NCBI RefSeq assembly: GCF_014196745.1
Contig: NZ_JACIEH010000001.1
Span: 248,001 to 312,000 of the forward strand
Direction of reading: 5' to 3'
DNA from: Sphingomonas kyeonggiensis
GTDB lineage: Bacteria; Pseudomonadota; Alphaproteobacteria; Sphingomonadales; Sphingomonadaceae
Length of the DNA: 64,000 bases
Part shown: positions 50,125-58,746 of the stretch, piece after piece
How the letters are laid out: each line of letters begins with the position of its first letter
How positions within the stretch are numbered: the first letter of the stretch is position 1
Notes under the pieces: generated by a model
Database searches by the model: none
What the model was told of the DNA's origin: nothing
The model's input: the letters and a program-made list of their open reading frames with translations, nothing else
Made by a program: the position numbers and the translations under genes

Positions 50125-50152
50125 ATAGTTCAACTATGCGATGGAAAATTCC
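50125..50152. promoter_or_regulatory. Dyad symmetries in the leuC leader
   Basis: ATAGTT-C-AACTAT (50125-50137) and TGGAA-AA-TTCCA (50142-50153) are short dyads, followed by CTTGC..GCAAG at 50160-50175. They may hold the leu promoter or operators. No leader peptide or riboswitch was recognised. Low confidence. Confidence 0.3.
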
Positions 50153-50194
50153 ACGAACGCTTGCCTGCGCGCAAGAATCGACTAAAGCGCCCGC

Positions 50195-51637
50195 ATGACC
50201 GTTCAACCGCGCACTCTGTACGAGAAGATCTGGGCCGACCATGTGGTCGAGCGCCGGGACGATGGAACCTGCCTGATCTATATCGACCGCCACCTCGTCC
50301 ATGAGGTGACCAGCCCCCAGGCCTTTGCCGGCCTGCGTGCGGCGGGGCGGCCGGTGCGCCGTACCGACCTTACCCTTGCGGTGCCCGATCACAACCTGCC
50401 GACCACCGCGCGCGTCGATGCCGCCGGGCACGAGCTGCCGATCGCCGACGCGGCGAGCGCCGGCCAGCTTTCGGCACTGCGCGCGAACGTCGCCGAGTTC
50501 GGCGTGCCCTATATCGACGCGCTCGATGCGCGGCAGGGCATCGTCCATGTCGTTGGCCCGGAGCAGGGCTTCACCCTGCCCGGTACCACGCTGGTCTGCG
50601 GTGACAGCCATACCTCGGCGCATGGCGCGCTGGGCGCGCTTGCCTTCGGGATCGGCACCAGCGAAGTCGAGCACGTCCTCGCGACCCAGACGCTGCTCCT
50701 CAAGCAGAGCAAGACGCTGGAGATCCGCGTCGACGGTACGCTCGGTTTCGGGGTGAGCCCCAAGGACGTGGTGCTGGCGATCATCGGCAGGATCGGCGCG
50801 GCCGGCGGCACCGGTTACGTCATCGAGTTCACCGGCGAGGTGATCCGCGCCATGTCGATCGAGGGACGGCTGACCGTCTCGAACATGTCGATCGAGGGCG
50901 GCGCCCGCTCGGGCCTGATCGCGCCCGACCAGACGACCTTCGACTATATCCAGGGCCGGCCGATGGCGCCCAGGGGCGAGGCATGGGAGCGTGCGGTCGC
51001 CTATTGGAAGACGCTGCCGACCGATCCCGGCGCGCGCTACGACAAGTCGATCGTGCTGGAGGCCAGTGACATCGCGCCGTCGCTCACCTGGGGCACCAGC
51101 CCCGAGGACGTGGTGCCGATCACCGGCAGCGTGCCCGATCCCGAGAGCTTCGAGGATCCGGCCAAGCGCGTCGCCGCGCAGAAGTCGCTCGATTATATGG
51201 GCCTGACGCCCGGCATGCGGATGGAGGACGTCGCCATCGAGCATGTCTTCATCGGCTCGTGCACCAACAGCCGGATCGAGGACCTGCGCGCCGCCGCGGC
51301 GGTGGTGAAGGGCCATCATGTCGCCGATCGGATCCGTCAGGCGCTGATCGTGCCGGGCTCCGGACTGGTCAAGCGCCAGGCCGAGGCCGAGGGGCTCGAC
51401 CGCATCTTCACCGAGGCGGGCTTCGAGTGGCGCGAGCCGGGCTGCTCGATGTGTCTCGCCATGAACCCCGACAAGGTCCCCGCCGGGGAACGTTGTGCTT
51501 CCACCTCGAATCGAAATTTCGTAGGGAGGCAGGGTCCGGGCGCGCGGACGCACCTGTTGTCGCCGGCCATGGCGGCGGCGGCGGCGATCCGGGGGCGCCT
51601 CACCGATGTCAGGGAGCTGATGTCGGCGGATGCGTGA
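50195..51637 (+). CDS. leuC: 3-isopropylmalate dehydratase large subunit
   Basis: The protein has 480 aa. [16 protein letters not shown] [63 protein letters not shown], and the [4Fe-4S] ligands in [16 protein letters not shown] and [11 protein letters not shown] identify LeuC. It isomerises 2- to 3-isopropylmalate with LeuD in leucine synthesis. The leuD gene follows after a small ORF. The ribosome binding site is weak, so leader-linked control is possible. Confidence 0.98.
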   Translation: MTVQPRTLYEKIWADHVVERRDDGTCLIYIDRHLVHEVTSPQAFAGLRAAGRPVRRTDLTLAVPDHNLPTTARVDAAGHELPIADAASAGQLSALRANVAEFGVPYIDALDARQGIVHVVGPEQGFTLPGTTLVCGDSHTSAHGALGALAFGIGTSEVEHVLATQTLLLKQSKTLEIRVDGTLGFGVSPKDVVLAIIGRIGAAGGTGYVIEFTGEVIRAMSIEGRLTVSNMSIEGGARSGLIAPDQTTFDYIQGRPMAPRGEAWERAVAYWKTLPTDPGARYDKSIVLEASDIAPSLTWGTSPEDVVPITGSVPDPESFEDPAKRVAAQKSLDYMGLTPGMRMEDVAIEHVFIGSCTNSRIEDLRAAAAVVKGHHVADRIRQALIVPGSGLVKRQAEAEGLDRIFTEAGFEWREPGCSMCLAMNPDKVPAGERCASTSNRNFVGRQGPGARTHLLSPAMAAAAAIRGRLTDVRELMSADA

Positions 51638-51648
51638 GGGGATGAAGT

Positions 51649-51765
51649 ATGAAGCGGGCGCTGGTGGCACTGATTGCGAGCACGGTGCTTTGTGGGCTGG
51701 CGGCGGGATACGCCGCAACCGGCAAGGGCATGGAAGCGAAGGCGGAGACTGCAGCCGCCCGCTGA
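51649..51765 (+). CDS. Small exported or membrane peptide between leuC and leuD
   Basis: This frame encodes 38 aa: a basic start, a hydrophobic stretch ALVALIASTVLCGLAAGYAA that could be a signal peptide or membrane helix, and a short Ala/Glu/Lys tail. GAGGGG (51636-51641) lies 7 bases before the ATG, good spacing. It sits 11 bases after leuC and 18 before leuD, so it is in the operon. A lipobox-like LCG is not complete. Function is unknown; it could be a genuine microprotein. Confidence 0.55.
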   Translation: MKRALVALIASTVLCGLAAGYAATGKGMEAKAETAAAR

Positions 51766-51783
51766 TCCGGGAGGTTGTGTAAA

Positions 51784-52413
51784 GTGGAAGCCGTTCGCAA
51801 GGTCGAGGGGCGCGCCTATCCGTGGGGCGCCAAGAATATCGACACCGACATCATCATTCCCGCGCACTGGCTGAAGACCACGACGCGCGAGGGGCTGGGC
51901 AAGGGCGCGTTCGAAAGCGTGCGCGCGCAGCCGGGCAACGTCTTCGACGACGAACGCTATGCCGGTTCGCCCGTGCTCGTCGCCGGCGACAATTTCGGCT
52001 GCGGCTCCAGCCGCGAGCATGCCGCCTGGGCACTCGCCGACCTGGGCATCAAGGCGGTGATCGCGCCGAGCTTCTCGGACATCTTCTCGGGCAACGCCTT
52101 CAAGAACGGCATCGTGCCGGTGGTGCTGCCCCAGGACGCCGTGGACCGGCTGGTCGAAGTGGCCAGGACCGACGAGATCACCGTCGATCTCGAGACGATG
52201 ACCGTCACCACGCCCTTCCAGGACCGTTTCCCCTTCGAACTCGACGCCTTCCGCCGCCAGTGCCTGATGGAAGGGCTGGACGAGATCGGCATGACGCTGG
52301 CACAAGATACCGCGATTTCGAAATTCGAATCCGGGATGGCGCAAAGCCGCCCGTGGATCGCGGTGGAGACGGCGAATGAAGGCACTGCTCTCGAAGCAAC
52401 CGGGCGGACCTGA
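51784..52413 (+). CDS. leuD: 3-isopropylmalate dehydratase small subunit
   Basis: The protein has 209 aa from GTG 51784 ([39 protein letters not shown]); GGGAGG lies 10 bases upstream, and the TTG 9 bases earlier is too close. [48 protein letters not shown] is the LeuD active-site loop. It is the swivelling domain partner of LeuC. The last 38 bases overlap the start of the next gene. Confidence 0.97.
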   Translation: MEAVRKVEGRAYPWGAKNIDTDIIIPAHWLKTTTREGLGKGAFESVRAQPGNVFDDERYAGSPVLVAGDNFGCGSSREHAAWALADLGIKAVIAPSFSDIFSGNAFKNGIVPVVLPQDAVDRLVEVARTDEITVDLETMTVTTPFQDRFPFELDAFRRQCLMEGLDEIGMTLAQDTAISKFESGMAQSRPWIAVETANEGTALEATGRT

Positions 52414-53371
52414 CACTCTAATTCTGGAAGAGGTCGCCGATCCGGCGGCCGGCAAGGGGCAGGTGGTCGTCGCGGTGAAGGCCTGCGCGATCAACTATCC
52501 CGACTTCCTGATCATCGAGGACAAATACCAGTTCAAGCCGCCGCGCCCCTTCGCGCCGGGCGGCGAGATCGCGGGCGTGATCGAGAGCGTGGGCGAGGGC
52601 GTCACCGGCTGGGAAGTCGGCGACCGGGTGATCGCGGTGACCGGCCATGGCGGGCTGGTCGAGAAGATCGCGATCGAAGCCTTCCGCCTGTTCAAATTGC
52701 CCGAAGGCCGCAGCTTCGAGGAAGGCGCGGCGCTGCTGCTCACCTATGCCACGACGATCCACGCGCTGCTCGATCGCGGGCATCTGCGCGAGGGGCAGAA
52801 TCTGCTCGTGCTGGGTGCGGCCGGCGGCGTCGGCCTCGCGGCGGTCGAGCTCGGCAAGGCGTTCGGCGCGCGGGTGATCGCGGCGGTCTCCTCGGAAGAG
52901 AAGGCGGCGGCGGCCAAAGCGGCAGGTGCGGACGAAGCGCTGGTCTATGGCCGGGCGCCGTTCGACAAGGACCAGTCCAGGGCGCTGGCCGAACAGTTCA
53001 AGGCGGCGCTGGGGCCACAGGGCGCCGACGTGATCTACGATCCTGTCGGCGGCGACTATGCCGAGCCGGCGCTGCGCGCGATCGGCTGGGAGGGGCGCTA
53101 TCTGGTGGTCGGCTTCCCGGCGGGCATCCCGAAGCTGCCGCTCAACCTGACTTTGCTCAAGAGCTGCGACGTCTGCGGCGTGTTCTGGGGCGCCTTCGCG
53201 GCGCGCGATCCCAAGGGTAACCAGGCGCATGTCGAGCATCTCTTCCGCCTCTGGGCCGAGGGCAGGATCGCGCCGAAGGTGACCGAGACGTTTGCATTGG
53301 CCGATGGTGGCCAGGCGATCGCGAAGATGGCTGCGCGCCAGGTGATCGGGAAGGTCGTGGTGACGGTCTAG
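52376..53371 (+). CDS. Quinone oxidoreductase (NADPH:quinone reductase-like)
   Basis: The protein has 331 aa of the zinc-independent MDR (QOR) family. The catalytic N-terminal domain ([23 protein letters not shown]) is followed by the Rossmann domain with [31 protein letters not shown]. No zinc ligands are seen. It likely reduces quinones or enones with NADPH. Its start lies 38 bases inside leuD, an unusually long overlap, so translation is coupled. Confidence 0.9.
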   Translation: MKALLSKQPGGPDTLILEEVADPAAGKGQVVVAVKACAINYPDFLIIEDKYQFKPPRPFAPGGEIAGVIESVGEGVTGWEVGDRVIAVTGHGGLVEKIAIEAFRLFKLPEGRSFEEGAALLLTYATTIHALLDRGHLREGQNLLVLGAAGGVGLAAVELGKAFGARVIAAVSSEEKAAAAKAAGADEALVYGRAPFDKDQSRALAEQFKAALGPQGADVIYDPVGGDYAEPALRAIGWEGRYLVVGFPAGIPKLPLNLTLLKSCDVCGVFWGAFAARDPKGNQAHVEHLFRLWAEGRIAPKVTETFALADGGQAIAKMAARQVIGKVVVTV

Positions 53372-53372
53372 A

Positions 53373-53528
53373 AATTCCTCCCTCGCGCAGCGGGGGAAGG
53401 GGACCATTTGCGCAGCAAATGGTGGAGGGGGCCTCTCCACAGGCCACCCGGCGTGCGGTCATCCCCCCTCCACCACGCGCTGCGCGCGCGGTCCCCCTCC
53501 CCCGGAGCTGCGCTCCGAGGGAGGAATT
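53373..53528. repeat. Long composite inverted repeat, family 2
   Basis: This 156-bp block begins AATTCCTCCC and ends GGGAGGAATT, like the 31049 copy. Inner hairpins include CCATTTGC/GCAAATGG and the inverted pair TGGTGGAGGGGG / CCCCCTCCACCA. It starts 2 bases after the quinone oxidoreductase stop and may end transcription. Confidence 0.88.
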
Positions 53529-53592
53529 GGTGCGCTTGCCCTATGCCCGTCGCCCCCCTATCTCGGCTCCGAACGCCATATAGGGGACCATG

Positions 53593-53916
53593 ATGACGAC
53601 TTTCGACGATCGCGAACGGGCATTCGAGGCGAAGTTCGCGCGCGACGAGGACATGGCTTTCCGCGTCACGGCTCGCCGCAACAAGCTCGTCGGCCAGTGG
53701 GCCGCCGCGCAGATGAAGCTCACCCCGGAAGAGACCGACGCCTATGCCAAGGCAGTCGTCCAGGCCGATTTCGAGGAAGCCGGCGACGAGGACGTGATCC
53801 GCAAGCTGCTCGGCGACTTGCTCGCCGCCGGCGTGGAGACCGATGACGCCACCGTGCGCCGTGCGCTCGAGGAGCAGTCGGTCGAGGCCCGCCGCCAGCT
53901 GATGGGCGAAGCCTGA
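53593..53916 (+). CDS. ATPase inhibitor subunit zeta (DUF1476)
   Basis: This 107-aa helical protein, MTTFDDRERAFEAKFARDEDMAFRVTARRNKLVGQWAAAQMKL onward, matches the alphaproteobacterial zeta subunit (DUF1476) that binds F1 and blocks ATP hydrolysis, as in Paracoccus. Start ATG 53593 has AGGGGA 5 bases upstream; the ATG at 53590 is closer and less likely. The stop overlaps the bolA start. Confidence 0.95.
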   Translation: MTTFDDRERAFEAKFARDEDMAFRVTARRNKLVGQWAAAQMKLTPEETDAYAKAVVQADFEEAGDEDVIRKLLGDLLAAGVETDDATVRRALEEQSVEARRQLMGEA

Positions 53917-54155
53917 TGCCGATGGCGGCCAGCGAGATCGAGGAGCTGATCAAGGCCGGCATCCCCGATGCCCGGGTCGAGATCACCGATCTTGCCGGTG
54001 ATGGCGATCATTATGCGGCGCGGGTTGTCGCGCCGATGTTCAAGGGCATGCCGCGGGTGCGCCAGCACCAGGCGGTCTATGCCGCGCTCGGCGGGCGCAT
54101 GGGCGGCGTGCTCCACGCGCTCCAGCTCACCACCGAAGCGCCTGTCGAGGAGTAA
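53916..54155 (+). CDS. BolA-family protein
   Basis: The protein has 79 aa. AASEIEELIKAGIPDARVEITDLAGDGDHYAARVVAPMFKGMPRVRQHQAVYAALGGRMGGVLHALQLTT is the BolA fold, with the conserved FKGMPRVRQHQ and the His in HAL near the C-terminus. BolA proteins form [2Fe-2S] complexes with monothiol glutaredoxins. The adjacent grx gene is its likely partner. Confidence 0.96.
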   Translation: MPMAASEIEELIKAGIPDARVEITDLAGDGDHYAARVVAPMFKGMPRVRQHQAVYAALGGRMGGVLHALQLTTEAPVEE

Positions 54156-54161
54156 GACCAA

Positions 54162-54485
54162 GTGACCGACGACACCCAGGCCCGCATCCAGCAGCTGGTC
54201 GACAGCAACGAAGTGCTGCTGTTCATGAAGGGCAGCCCGCTGTTCCCGCAGTGCGGCTTCTCCAGCCGCGCCATCGCGATCCTCAACCATCTCGGTGCCG
54301 AGTTCGAGAGCGTCGACGTGCTCCAGGACCAGGGCATCCGCCAGGGGATCAAGGAATTCTCCGACTGGCCGACCATCCCGCAGCTCTATGTGAAGGGTGA
54401 GTTCGTCGGCGGTTCGGACATCATGATGGAAATGTACGAAAGCGGCGAGCTGGCCCAGCTCCTCGCCAAGGACGCCGCGGCATAA
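54162..54485 (+). CDS. grxD: Monothiol glutaredoxin (Grx4 type)
   Basis: The protein has 107 aa. [14 protein letters not shown] contains the monothiol CGFS active site (C31), and [29 protein letters not shown] is the glutathione and cluster-binding part. It carries or delivers [2Fe-2S] clusters with BolA. The GTG start follows the bolA stop by 6 bases. A strong hairpin terminator ends the cluster. Confidence 0.97.
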   Translation: MTDDTQARIQQLVDSNEVLLFMKGSPLFPQCGFSSRAIAILNHLGAEFESVDVLQDQGIRQGIKEFSDWPTIPQLYVKGEFVGGSDIMMEMYESGELAQLLAKDAAA

Positions 54486-54532
54486 GTTCCGCCGGTCCGG
54501 CCTTGGCCGGATCGCGGGCCGTCGAAAGATCA

Positions 54533-54570
54533 GGTCGCCATCCCGGTTCGCCGCGGGTGGCGGCCTTTTT
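54533..54570 (+). terminator. Rho-independent terminator after grxD
   Basis: GGTCGCCATCCCGG pairs with CGCGGGTGGCGGCC (a few mismatches) around TTCGC, followed directly by TTTTT. It ends the inhibitor-bolA-grxD transcript. Confidence 0.82.
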
Positions 54571-54572
54571 CG

Positions 54573-54720
54573 TGACGTCATGGCAGCATGGCGCCATGGC
54601 GTGACGTCACGGCGTCAAGCCGTCGATTCGGTGGATCTGGGGAAACCCGGGTCGGGTGGGTCGACGCGAGACCGGGGAAGTAGCGGTCGACCCACCCTGA
54701 AATGAAGCGTCGAAACGCTT
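54573..54720. other. Cluster of perfect palindromes in gene-free DNA
   Basis: Within the 473-base gap before the BlaI gene lie two TGACGTCA sites (54573-54580 and 54602-54609), with ATGGCGCCAT between them; GGGTGGGTCGAC / GTCGACCCACCC (54654-54665, 54686-54697), a perfect 12-bp inverted repeat with a 20-base loop; and AAGCGT-CGAA-ACGCTT (54705-54720). No ORF is supported. A structured small RNA or multi-site control region is possible. Confidence 0.5.
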
Positions 54721-54902
54721 GGGGTGCCCTATACTTTGCAGCCTGCGTGCCAGTTTGCACGAACCGCAGATTTGCGTGGGTTCTATTGGTTAGCGGGTTT
54801 TAACCAGGGCCCGCACTTGTAAGCGATTCCGACAGTTTTGTGCCCCTGGATCGGATTGCTTCGCCGAGCCCGTCAGATTCCGTTCATCCCGCATTCACCC
54901 GC

Positions 54903-54941
54903 TTGACTACAGACGTAATCGTGACGATTACAGGCGTAGTC
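54903..54941 (+). promoter_or_regulatory. Promoter and double BlaI-type operator
   Basis: TTGACT (54903-54908) is 17 bases before GATTAC (54926-54931), a plausible promoter. Two near-identical decamers, TACAGACGTA (54908-54917) and TACAGGCGTA (54929-54938), resemble the TACAnnTGTA site of BlaI/MecI/CopY repressors. Their centres are 21 bases apart, two helical turns. GACTAC..GTAGTC and GTAATC..GATTAC make the whole block nearly palindromic. Confidence 0.75.
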
Positions 54942-54958
54942 ATTCAAGAGGGACTCCG

Positions 54959-55327
54959 ATGACGGAACGGATCAGCGACGCAGAGCACGCCGTGATGGAA
55001 GTGCTGTGGGAAGAGTCGCCGCTCACCGCCCAGGAAGTGGCCGAGCGCGTGCCTGCCGAGCGCGGCTGGAGCGCCAACACGGTCAAGACCCTGCTCGGGC
55101 GCCTCCTCGCCAAGAACATCATCGCGCACCAGGAAGAGGGGCGCCGCTACCTCTATCGTCCGCTGGTCGTGCGCGGGGATTATGTCGCCGGGGAATCGCG
55201 CAAGCTGATGGACCGGCTGTTCGGTGGCAAGCTGACGCCGCTGGTCGCCCACCTCGCCGAGCGGGACCAGCTCACCGACCAGGATATCGCCGAGATCGAG
55301 GCGCTGCTCAGGGATCTAAAGCAATGA
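54959..55327 (+). CDS. BlaI/MecI/CopY-family repressor
   Basis: This 122-aa protein has the family winged helix: ISDAEHAVMEVLWEESPLTAQEVAERVPAERGWSANTVKTLLGRLLAKNIIAHQEEGRRYLYRPLV. A dimerisation and cleavage-prone C-terminal part follows. Such repressors are inactivated by the partner M56 protease. Start ATG 54959 follows GAGGG. The gene overlaps the protease gene by 4 bases and is preceded by two TACA..CGTA sites. Confidence 0.95.
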   Translation: MTERISDAEHAVMEVLWEESPLTAQEVAERVPAERGWSANTVKTLLGRLLAKNIIAHQEEGRRYLYRPLVVRGDYVAGESRKLMDRLFGGKLTPLVAHLAERDQLTDQDIAEIEALLRDLKQ

Positions 55328-56937
55328 CCGGCTGGATCGTAGAGACCTTCGTCGCGAGCACGCTGCTGATGCTGCTGGTGCTCGCCCTCCGCGCACCCGT
55401 CCGCCGCGCCTTCGGCCCGCAAATGGCCTATGCGCTGTGGGCGATGCCGGTGATCCGGATGCTGATGCCGCCCTTGCCGGGCGACTGGACGCTCACCAGC
55501 CTGGTGTCGCCCTTCGTCCGCGAGGCGGACGTGCCCGGGATCGTCACCGGCGTGATCAAGCCCGAGGCGCTGCCCGCGGGGATCGACCAGAACGCGGTGA
55601 CGATCGTCGAGCTCGGCACCGCCGGCCATTCGGTGCCGGCCGCCCTGGTCGCGCCGACCTATGCCGCAAGCGGCCCGAGCGTGCTGATCCTCGCGCTCGG
55701 CCTGTGGGTGATCGGGGCGCTCGGCTTCCTCGCCTATCACCTGATCGCGCATCGGCGGCACTGCGCCCGGCTGCTCAAGGCCGCGCGGGTCGATCGTACC
55801 ATCGCCCAGGGCAAGGTGCGCGTGATCGAGACCGATGCGGTCCACGGCCCGCTCGCCTTCGGGGTGCTGCGCAAATATGTCGCCTTTCCGTGCGACTTCA
55901 CCGAGCGCTACGACGAGCAGGAGCGCGACCTCGCGCTCGCCCATGAACTCGGCCACCATGTCCGCGGCGATCTGATCGCGAACTGGGTCGCGCTGTTCGT
56001 CCTCGCCATCCACTGGTTCAATCCGGTCGCCTGGAGGGCCTTCCGCGCCTTCCGTGCCGACCAGGAAATGGCCTGCGACGCCCTGGTGCTCGCCGGCCGC
56101 GCCCAGGCACTGCGCCATGCTTATGGCCGTGCGATCGTCAAGTCCGCGCATGGGGGTGCGGTCTCGGCGGCATGTCACTTGCACACGATCAACGAAGTCA
56201 AAGGGAGGCTCCGCATGCTTTCGAAGACCCACAAGAATTCCCCCGCACGCCTTGCTGCCGGCCTGGTCGGCACCGGTGCCCTCGGCCTGGCCGCGCTCGG
56301 CCTCACCGCCTCGGGCACCCAGGCCGCCGAGACCATCAAGGCCAGGGTCGAGACGGTCACCGGCGTGAAGCTCGGCCAGGACGTCCCGGCACCGCCCGCC
56401 GCACCGGCCGAGCCTTCGGTGCCCATGCCCGCCGCGCCCGCGGCCCCGGCTGCCGCACCGGAAGCACCCGAGGCCCCGGTCAAGGTCCGCACCTACACCT
56501 ATACCACCAGCCAGGACGGCAAGGACAAGGACGGCAAGCGCATCACCAAGATCGTGATGGTCCACGCCGATGGCAGCAAGACCGAGAGCGAGATGCCCGA
56601 CATCGAGGCGATCCGCGTCAAGGTGCCCGAGATCCGCCATGCCAACTGCGCCGAGACCACGGACGGCAAGCCGGTGGTCGAAAAGTTCGAGAAGGACGGC
56701 AAGAAGGTGATGATTATCTGCTCGAACCGGATCGAGAAGATCGCGATCAACGCCGAGAAGATCGCGTTCGACTCCAAGCGGATGGGCATGCGCTCGGCAG
56801 TGATGGGCCTGCGCATCTCCCGGAACGCCATCGAGAACCAGATCGATCTCAGCCCCGAGCAGCGCGCCAAGGCCCTGAAGGGCATCGATGAAGCCATCGC
56901 CGAAGTCGAGAAGGGCGCCGCCGAGGCCGAGAAGTAA
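55324..56937 (+). CDS. M56 (BlaR1/MecR1-like) metallopeptidase
   Basis: The protein has 537 aa with N-terminal membrane helices (ETFVASTLLMLLVLAL, SVLILALGLWVIGALGFLAYHLIA), then the zinc protease motif HELGHH (H207-E208..H211) with partner Glu in AFRADQEMACDALVL. A further hydrophobic segment lies near 280-300. The C-terminal 200 residues are a Pro/Ala linker (about 317-350) and an unassigned periplasmic-looking domain; no penicillin-binding sensor domain is present. It likely cleaves the adjacent BlaI-type repressor after a signal. The signal is unknown. Confidence 0.9.
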   Translation: MTGWIVETFVASTLLMLLVLALRAPVRRAFGPQMAYALWAMPVIRMLMPPLPGDWTLTSLVSPFVREADVPGIVTGVIKPEALPAGIDQNAVTIVELGTAGHSVPAALVAPTYAASGPSVLILALGLWVIGALGFLAYHLIAHRRHCARLLKAARVDRTIAQGKVRVIETDAVHGPLAFGVLRKYVAFPCDFTERYDEQERDLALAHELGHHVRGDLIANWVALFVLAIHWFNPVAWRAFRAFRADQEMACDALVLAGRAQALRHAYGRAIVKSAHGGAVSAACHLHTINEVKGRLRMLSKTHKNSPARLAAGLVGTGALGLAALGLTASGTQAAETIKARVETVTGVKLGQDVPAPPAAPAEPSVPMPAAPAAPAAAPEAPEAPVKVRTYTYTTSQDGKDKDGKRITKIVMVHADGSKTESEMPDIEAIRVKVPEIRHANCAETTDGKPVVEKFEKDGKKVMIICSNRIEKIAINAEKIAFDSKRMGMRSAVMGLRISRNAIENQIDLSPEQRAKALKGIDEAIAEVEKGAAEAEK

Positions 56938-57073
56938 CCCGAGAGGGGAAGGGCGTTCGGATCAAGCCCCTTTCACGAACGCCCTTCTACGGGGCCGGCT
57001 GCTCTCCTTCGCGGCCGGCCCCGTTTCATTCGACAGGCTTGCGCCGCGGCGCGGCAAAGGCCATCTCGGGGGC

Positions 57074-57940
57074 ATGGACATCCCCGTGGACGCTCCGACC
57101 GGCCTGGCCATGACGCTGGACCCGCTGGTCACCCGGATCCTGGCGCCCAATCCGTCGCCCTTCACCTATACCGGCACCCAGACGTATCTGGTCGGCACCA
57201 CCGAGCTCGCCGTGATCGATCCCGGCCCGGACGATCCCGAGCACATCGCGGCGCTGGTCTCCGCGATCGCGGGGCGCAAGGTGCTCGCGATCCTCTGCAC
57301 GCACACCCACCGCGACCACAGCCCGGCGGCGGCGCCGCTCAAGGCGCTGACCAGTGCCCCGATCATCGGTTGCGCGCCGCTCAGCCTCGCCGATGCCGGC
57401 CCGCGCGCCGATGCCTCGTTCGACGCCGGCTATGCGCCCGATCGGGTGCTGGCGGACGGCGAGCGCATCGCGGGGCCGGACTGGACGCTCTCCGCCGTCG
57501 CCACGCCGGGCCACACCTCCAACCATCTGTGCTTCGCGCTGGAGGAATCCGGCGGGCTGTTCAGCGGCGACCATGTCATGGGCTGGTCGACCACCGTGGT
57601 CGCGCCGCCCGATGGCGACATGGCGGCCTATATGCGCAGCCTCGACAAGCTGATGCACCGCGCGGGCGACCGCACCTATTTCCCCGCGCATGGCGAGCCG
57701 ATCGCCAGGCCGCATCGCTTCGTGCGCGGGCTGATCGGCCACCGCAAGCAGCGCGAAGGGCAGATCCTGCGCCTGCTCGAGGCCGGCACCGGCACGGTTC
57801 CCGCGATGGTCGAGCGCATGTATGTCGGGCTCGACCCGCGGCTCAACGGCGCGGCCGGGCGATCGGTGCTCGCGCATCTGATCGATCTCCGGGATCGCGG
57901 GCTCGTCAGCGAGGAGGGTGACGCTTGGAAGAGGGCGTGA
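57074..57940 (+). CDS. Metallo-beta-lactamase-fold hydrolase (LACTB2-like)
   Basis: The protein has 288 aa. HTHRDHSP (H77, H79, D81, H82) is the MBL zinc motif, then TPGHTSNHLCFAL, SGDHVMGWSTTVV and FPAHGEPI supply the remaining ligands. The C-terminal helical part (RKQREGQILRLLEAGTGTVPAMVERMYVGLD) is the LACTB2/RNase-Z-like cap. It may be a metal-dependent nuclease or hydrolase. Start ATG 57074 is preferred; an upstream frame lacks a signal. It overlaps the DUF4230 gene by 16 bases. Confidence 0.93.
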   Translation: MDIPVDAPTGLAMTLDPLVTRILAPNPSPFTYTGTQTYLVGTTELAVIDPGPDDPEHIAALVSAIAGRKVLAILCTHTHRDHSPAAAPLKALTSAPIIGCAPLSLADAGPRADASFDAGYAPDRVLADGERIAGPDWTLSAVATPGHTSNHLCFALEESGGLFSGDHVMGWSTTVVAPPDGDMAAYMRSLDKLMHRAGDRTYFPAHGEPIARPHRFVRGLIGHRKQREGQILRLLEAGTGTVPAMVERMYVGLDPRLNGAAGRSVLAHLIDLRDRGLVSEEGDAWKRA

Positions 57941-58641
57941 AGCAGGGCGGGGGTTGCCTCAAGCTGTTCGGCGTGACGCTCACCATCGTGCTGGCGGTGG
58001 TGCTGGTGATGGGCGCCGGCTTCTGGTTCCTCGGCAACACGATCAAGCAGCAATTCGCCGGCCCGACGCCCGAGACGGTGGCGCAGGCCAGCCTTGCCGG
58101 GCTGCGCGAGCAGAACCGCCTGTCCGCCTTCGCCGCCAAGTTCGTCGCGGTGGTCACCTCGAAGCAGAGCCAGCTCGGCCTCACGGCCCAGAAGACGATG
58201 ATCATGCCGGGCAGCGTCCGCTACGAAGTCGACCTGTCGAAGCTCCGCCAGGAGGATGTGCGCTGGGACGCCGCGAAGAAGCGGCTCACCATCACGCTGC
58301 CCGCGGTCGAGGCGATGGGGCCGGACGTCGATCTCGACCAGATCCGACAGTACGACAATGGCGGCATCCTGCTGTCGGTCACCGATGTCGGGGGCAAGCT
58401 CGACGACGCCAATCGCAAGGCCGGCCAGCAGGAGCTGCTCCGCCAGGCCCAGTCCGGCCCGTACATGCGCATGGCCCGCGACGCGACCCGCCGCGCGGTC
58501 GAGCGCAGCTTCGCCATGCCGCTGCGCGCCACCGGGATCGCCGCCGATGTCGAGGTGCTCTTCCCCGACGAGGCCAAGCGCCCGACCGAACGCTGGGATG
58601 AATCCCGCCGGCCAGAGGACGTGATCGCCAACAAGTGGTGA
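57925..58641 (+). CDS. DUF4230 membrane-anchored protein
   Basis: This 238-aa protein uses TTG 57925, backed by GGAGGG 6 bases upstream; a GTG at 57937 has a poor site. One membrane helix (FGVTLTIVLAVVLVMGAGFWFL) precedes a periplasmic DUF4230 domain (ELVAVVTSKQSQLGL-type FVAVVTSKQSQLGLTAQKTMIMPGSVRYEVDLSKL). The function is unknown. It is encoded with an MBL hydrolase, 16-base overlap. Confidence 0.85.
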   Translation: MEEGVKQGGGCLKLFGVTLTIVLAVVLVMGAGFWFLGNTIKQQFAGPTPETVAQASLAGLREQNRLSAFAAKFVAVVTSKQSQLGLTAQKTMIMPGSVRYEVDLSKLRQEDVRWDAAKKRLTITLPAVEAMGPDVDLDQIRQYDNGGILLSVTDVGGKLDDANRKAGQQELLRQAQSGPYMRMARDATRRAVERSFAMPLRATGIAADVEVLFPDEAKRPTERWDESRRPEDVIANKW

Positions 58642-58646
58642 CTTTC

Positions 58647-58678
58647 TTCTCCCTCTCCTCTTCAGGGGAGAGGGAGAA
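58647..58678 (+). terminator. Hairpin after the DUF4230 gene
   Basis: TTCTCCCTCTCC and GGAGAGGGAGAA form a perfect 12-bp stem with an 8-base loop, 5 bases after the stop. No T-tract follows, so its role is inferred. Confidence 0.6.
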
Positions 58679-58746
58679 ATGTTTCCAATCCGTCCCAAAC
58701 AAGATACCTTCCAACATTCGCAGGTTTGTCGGTGGGGGGACTGAAC

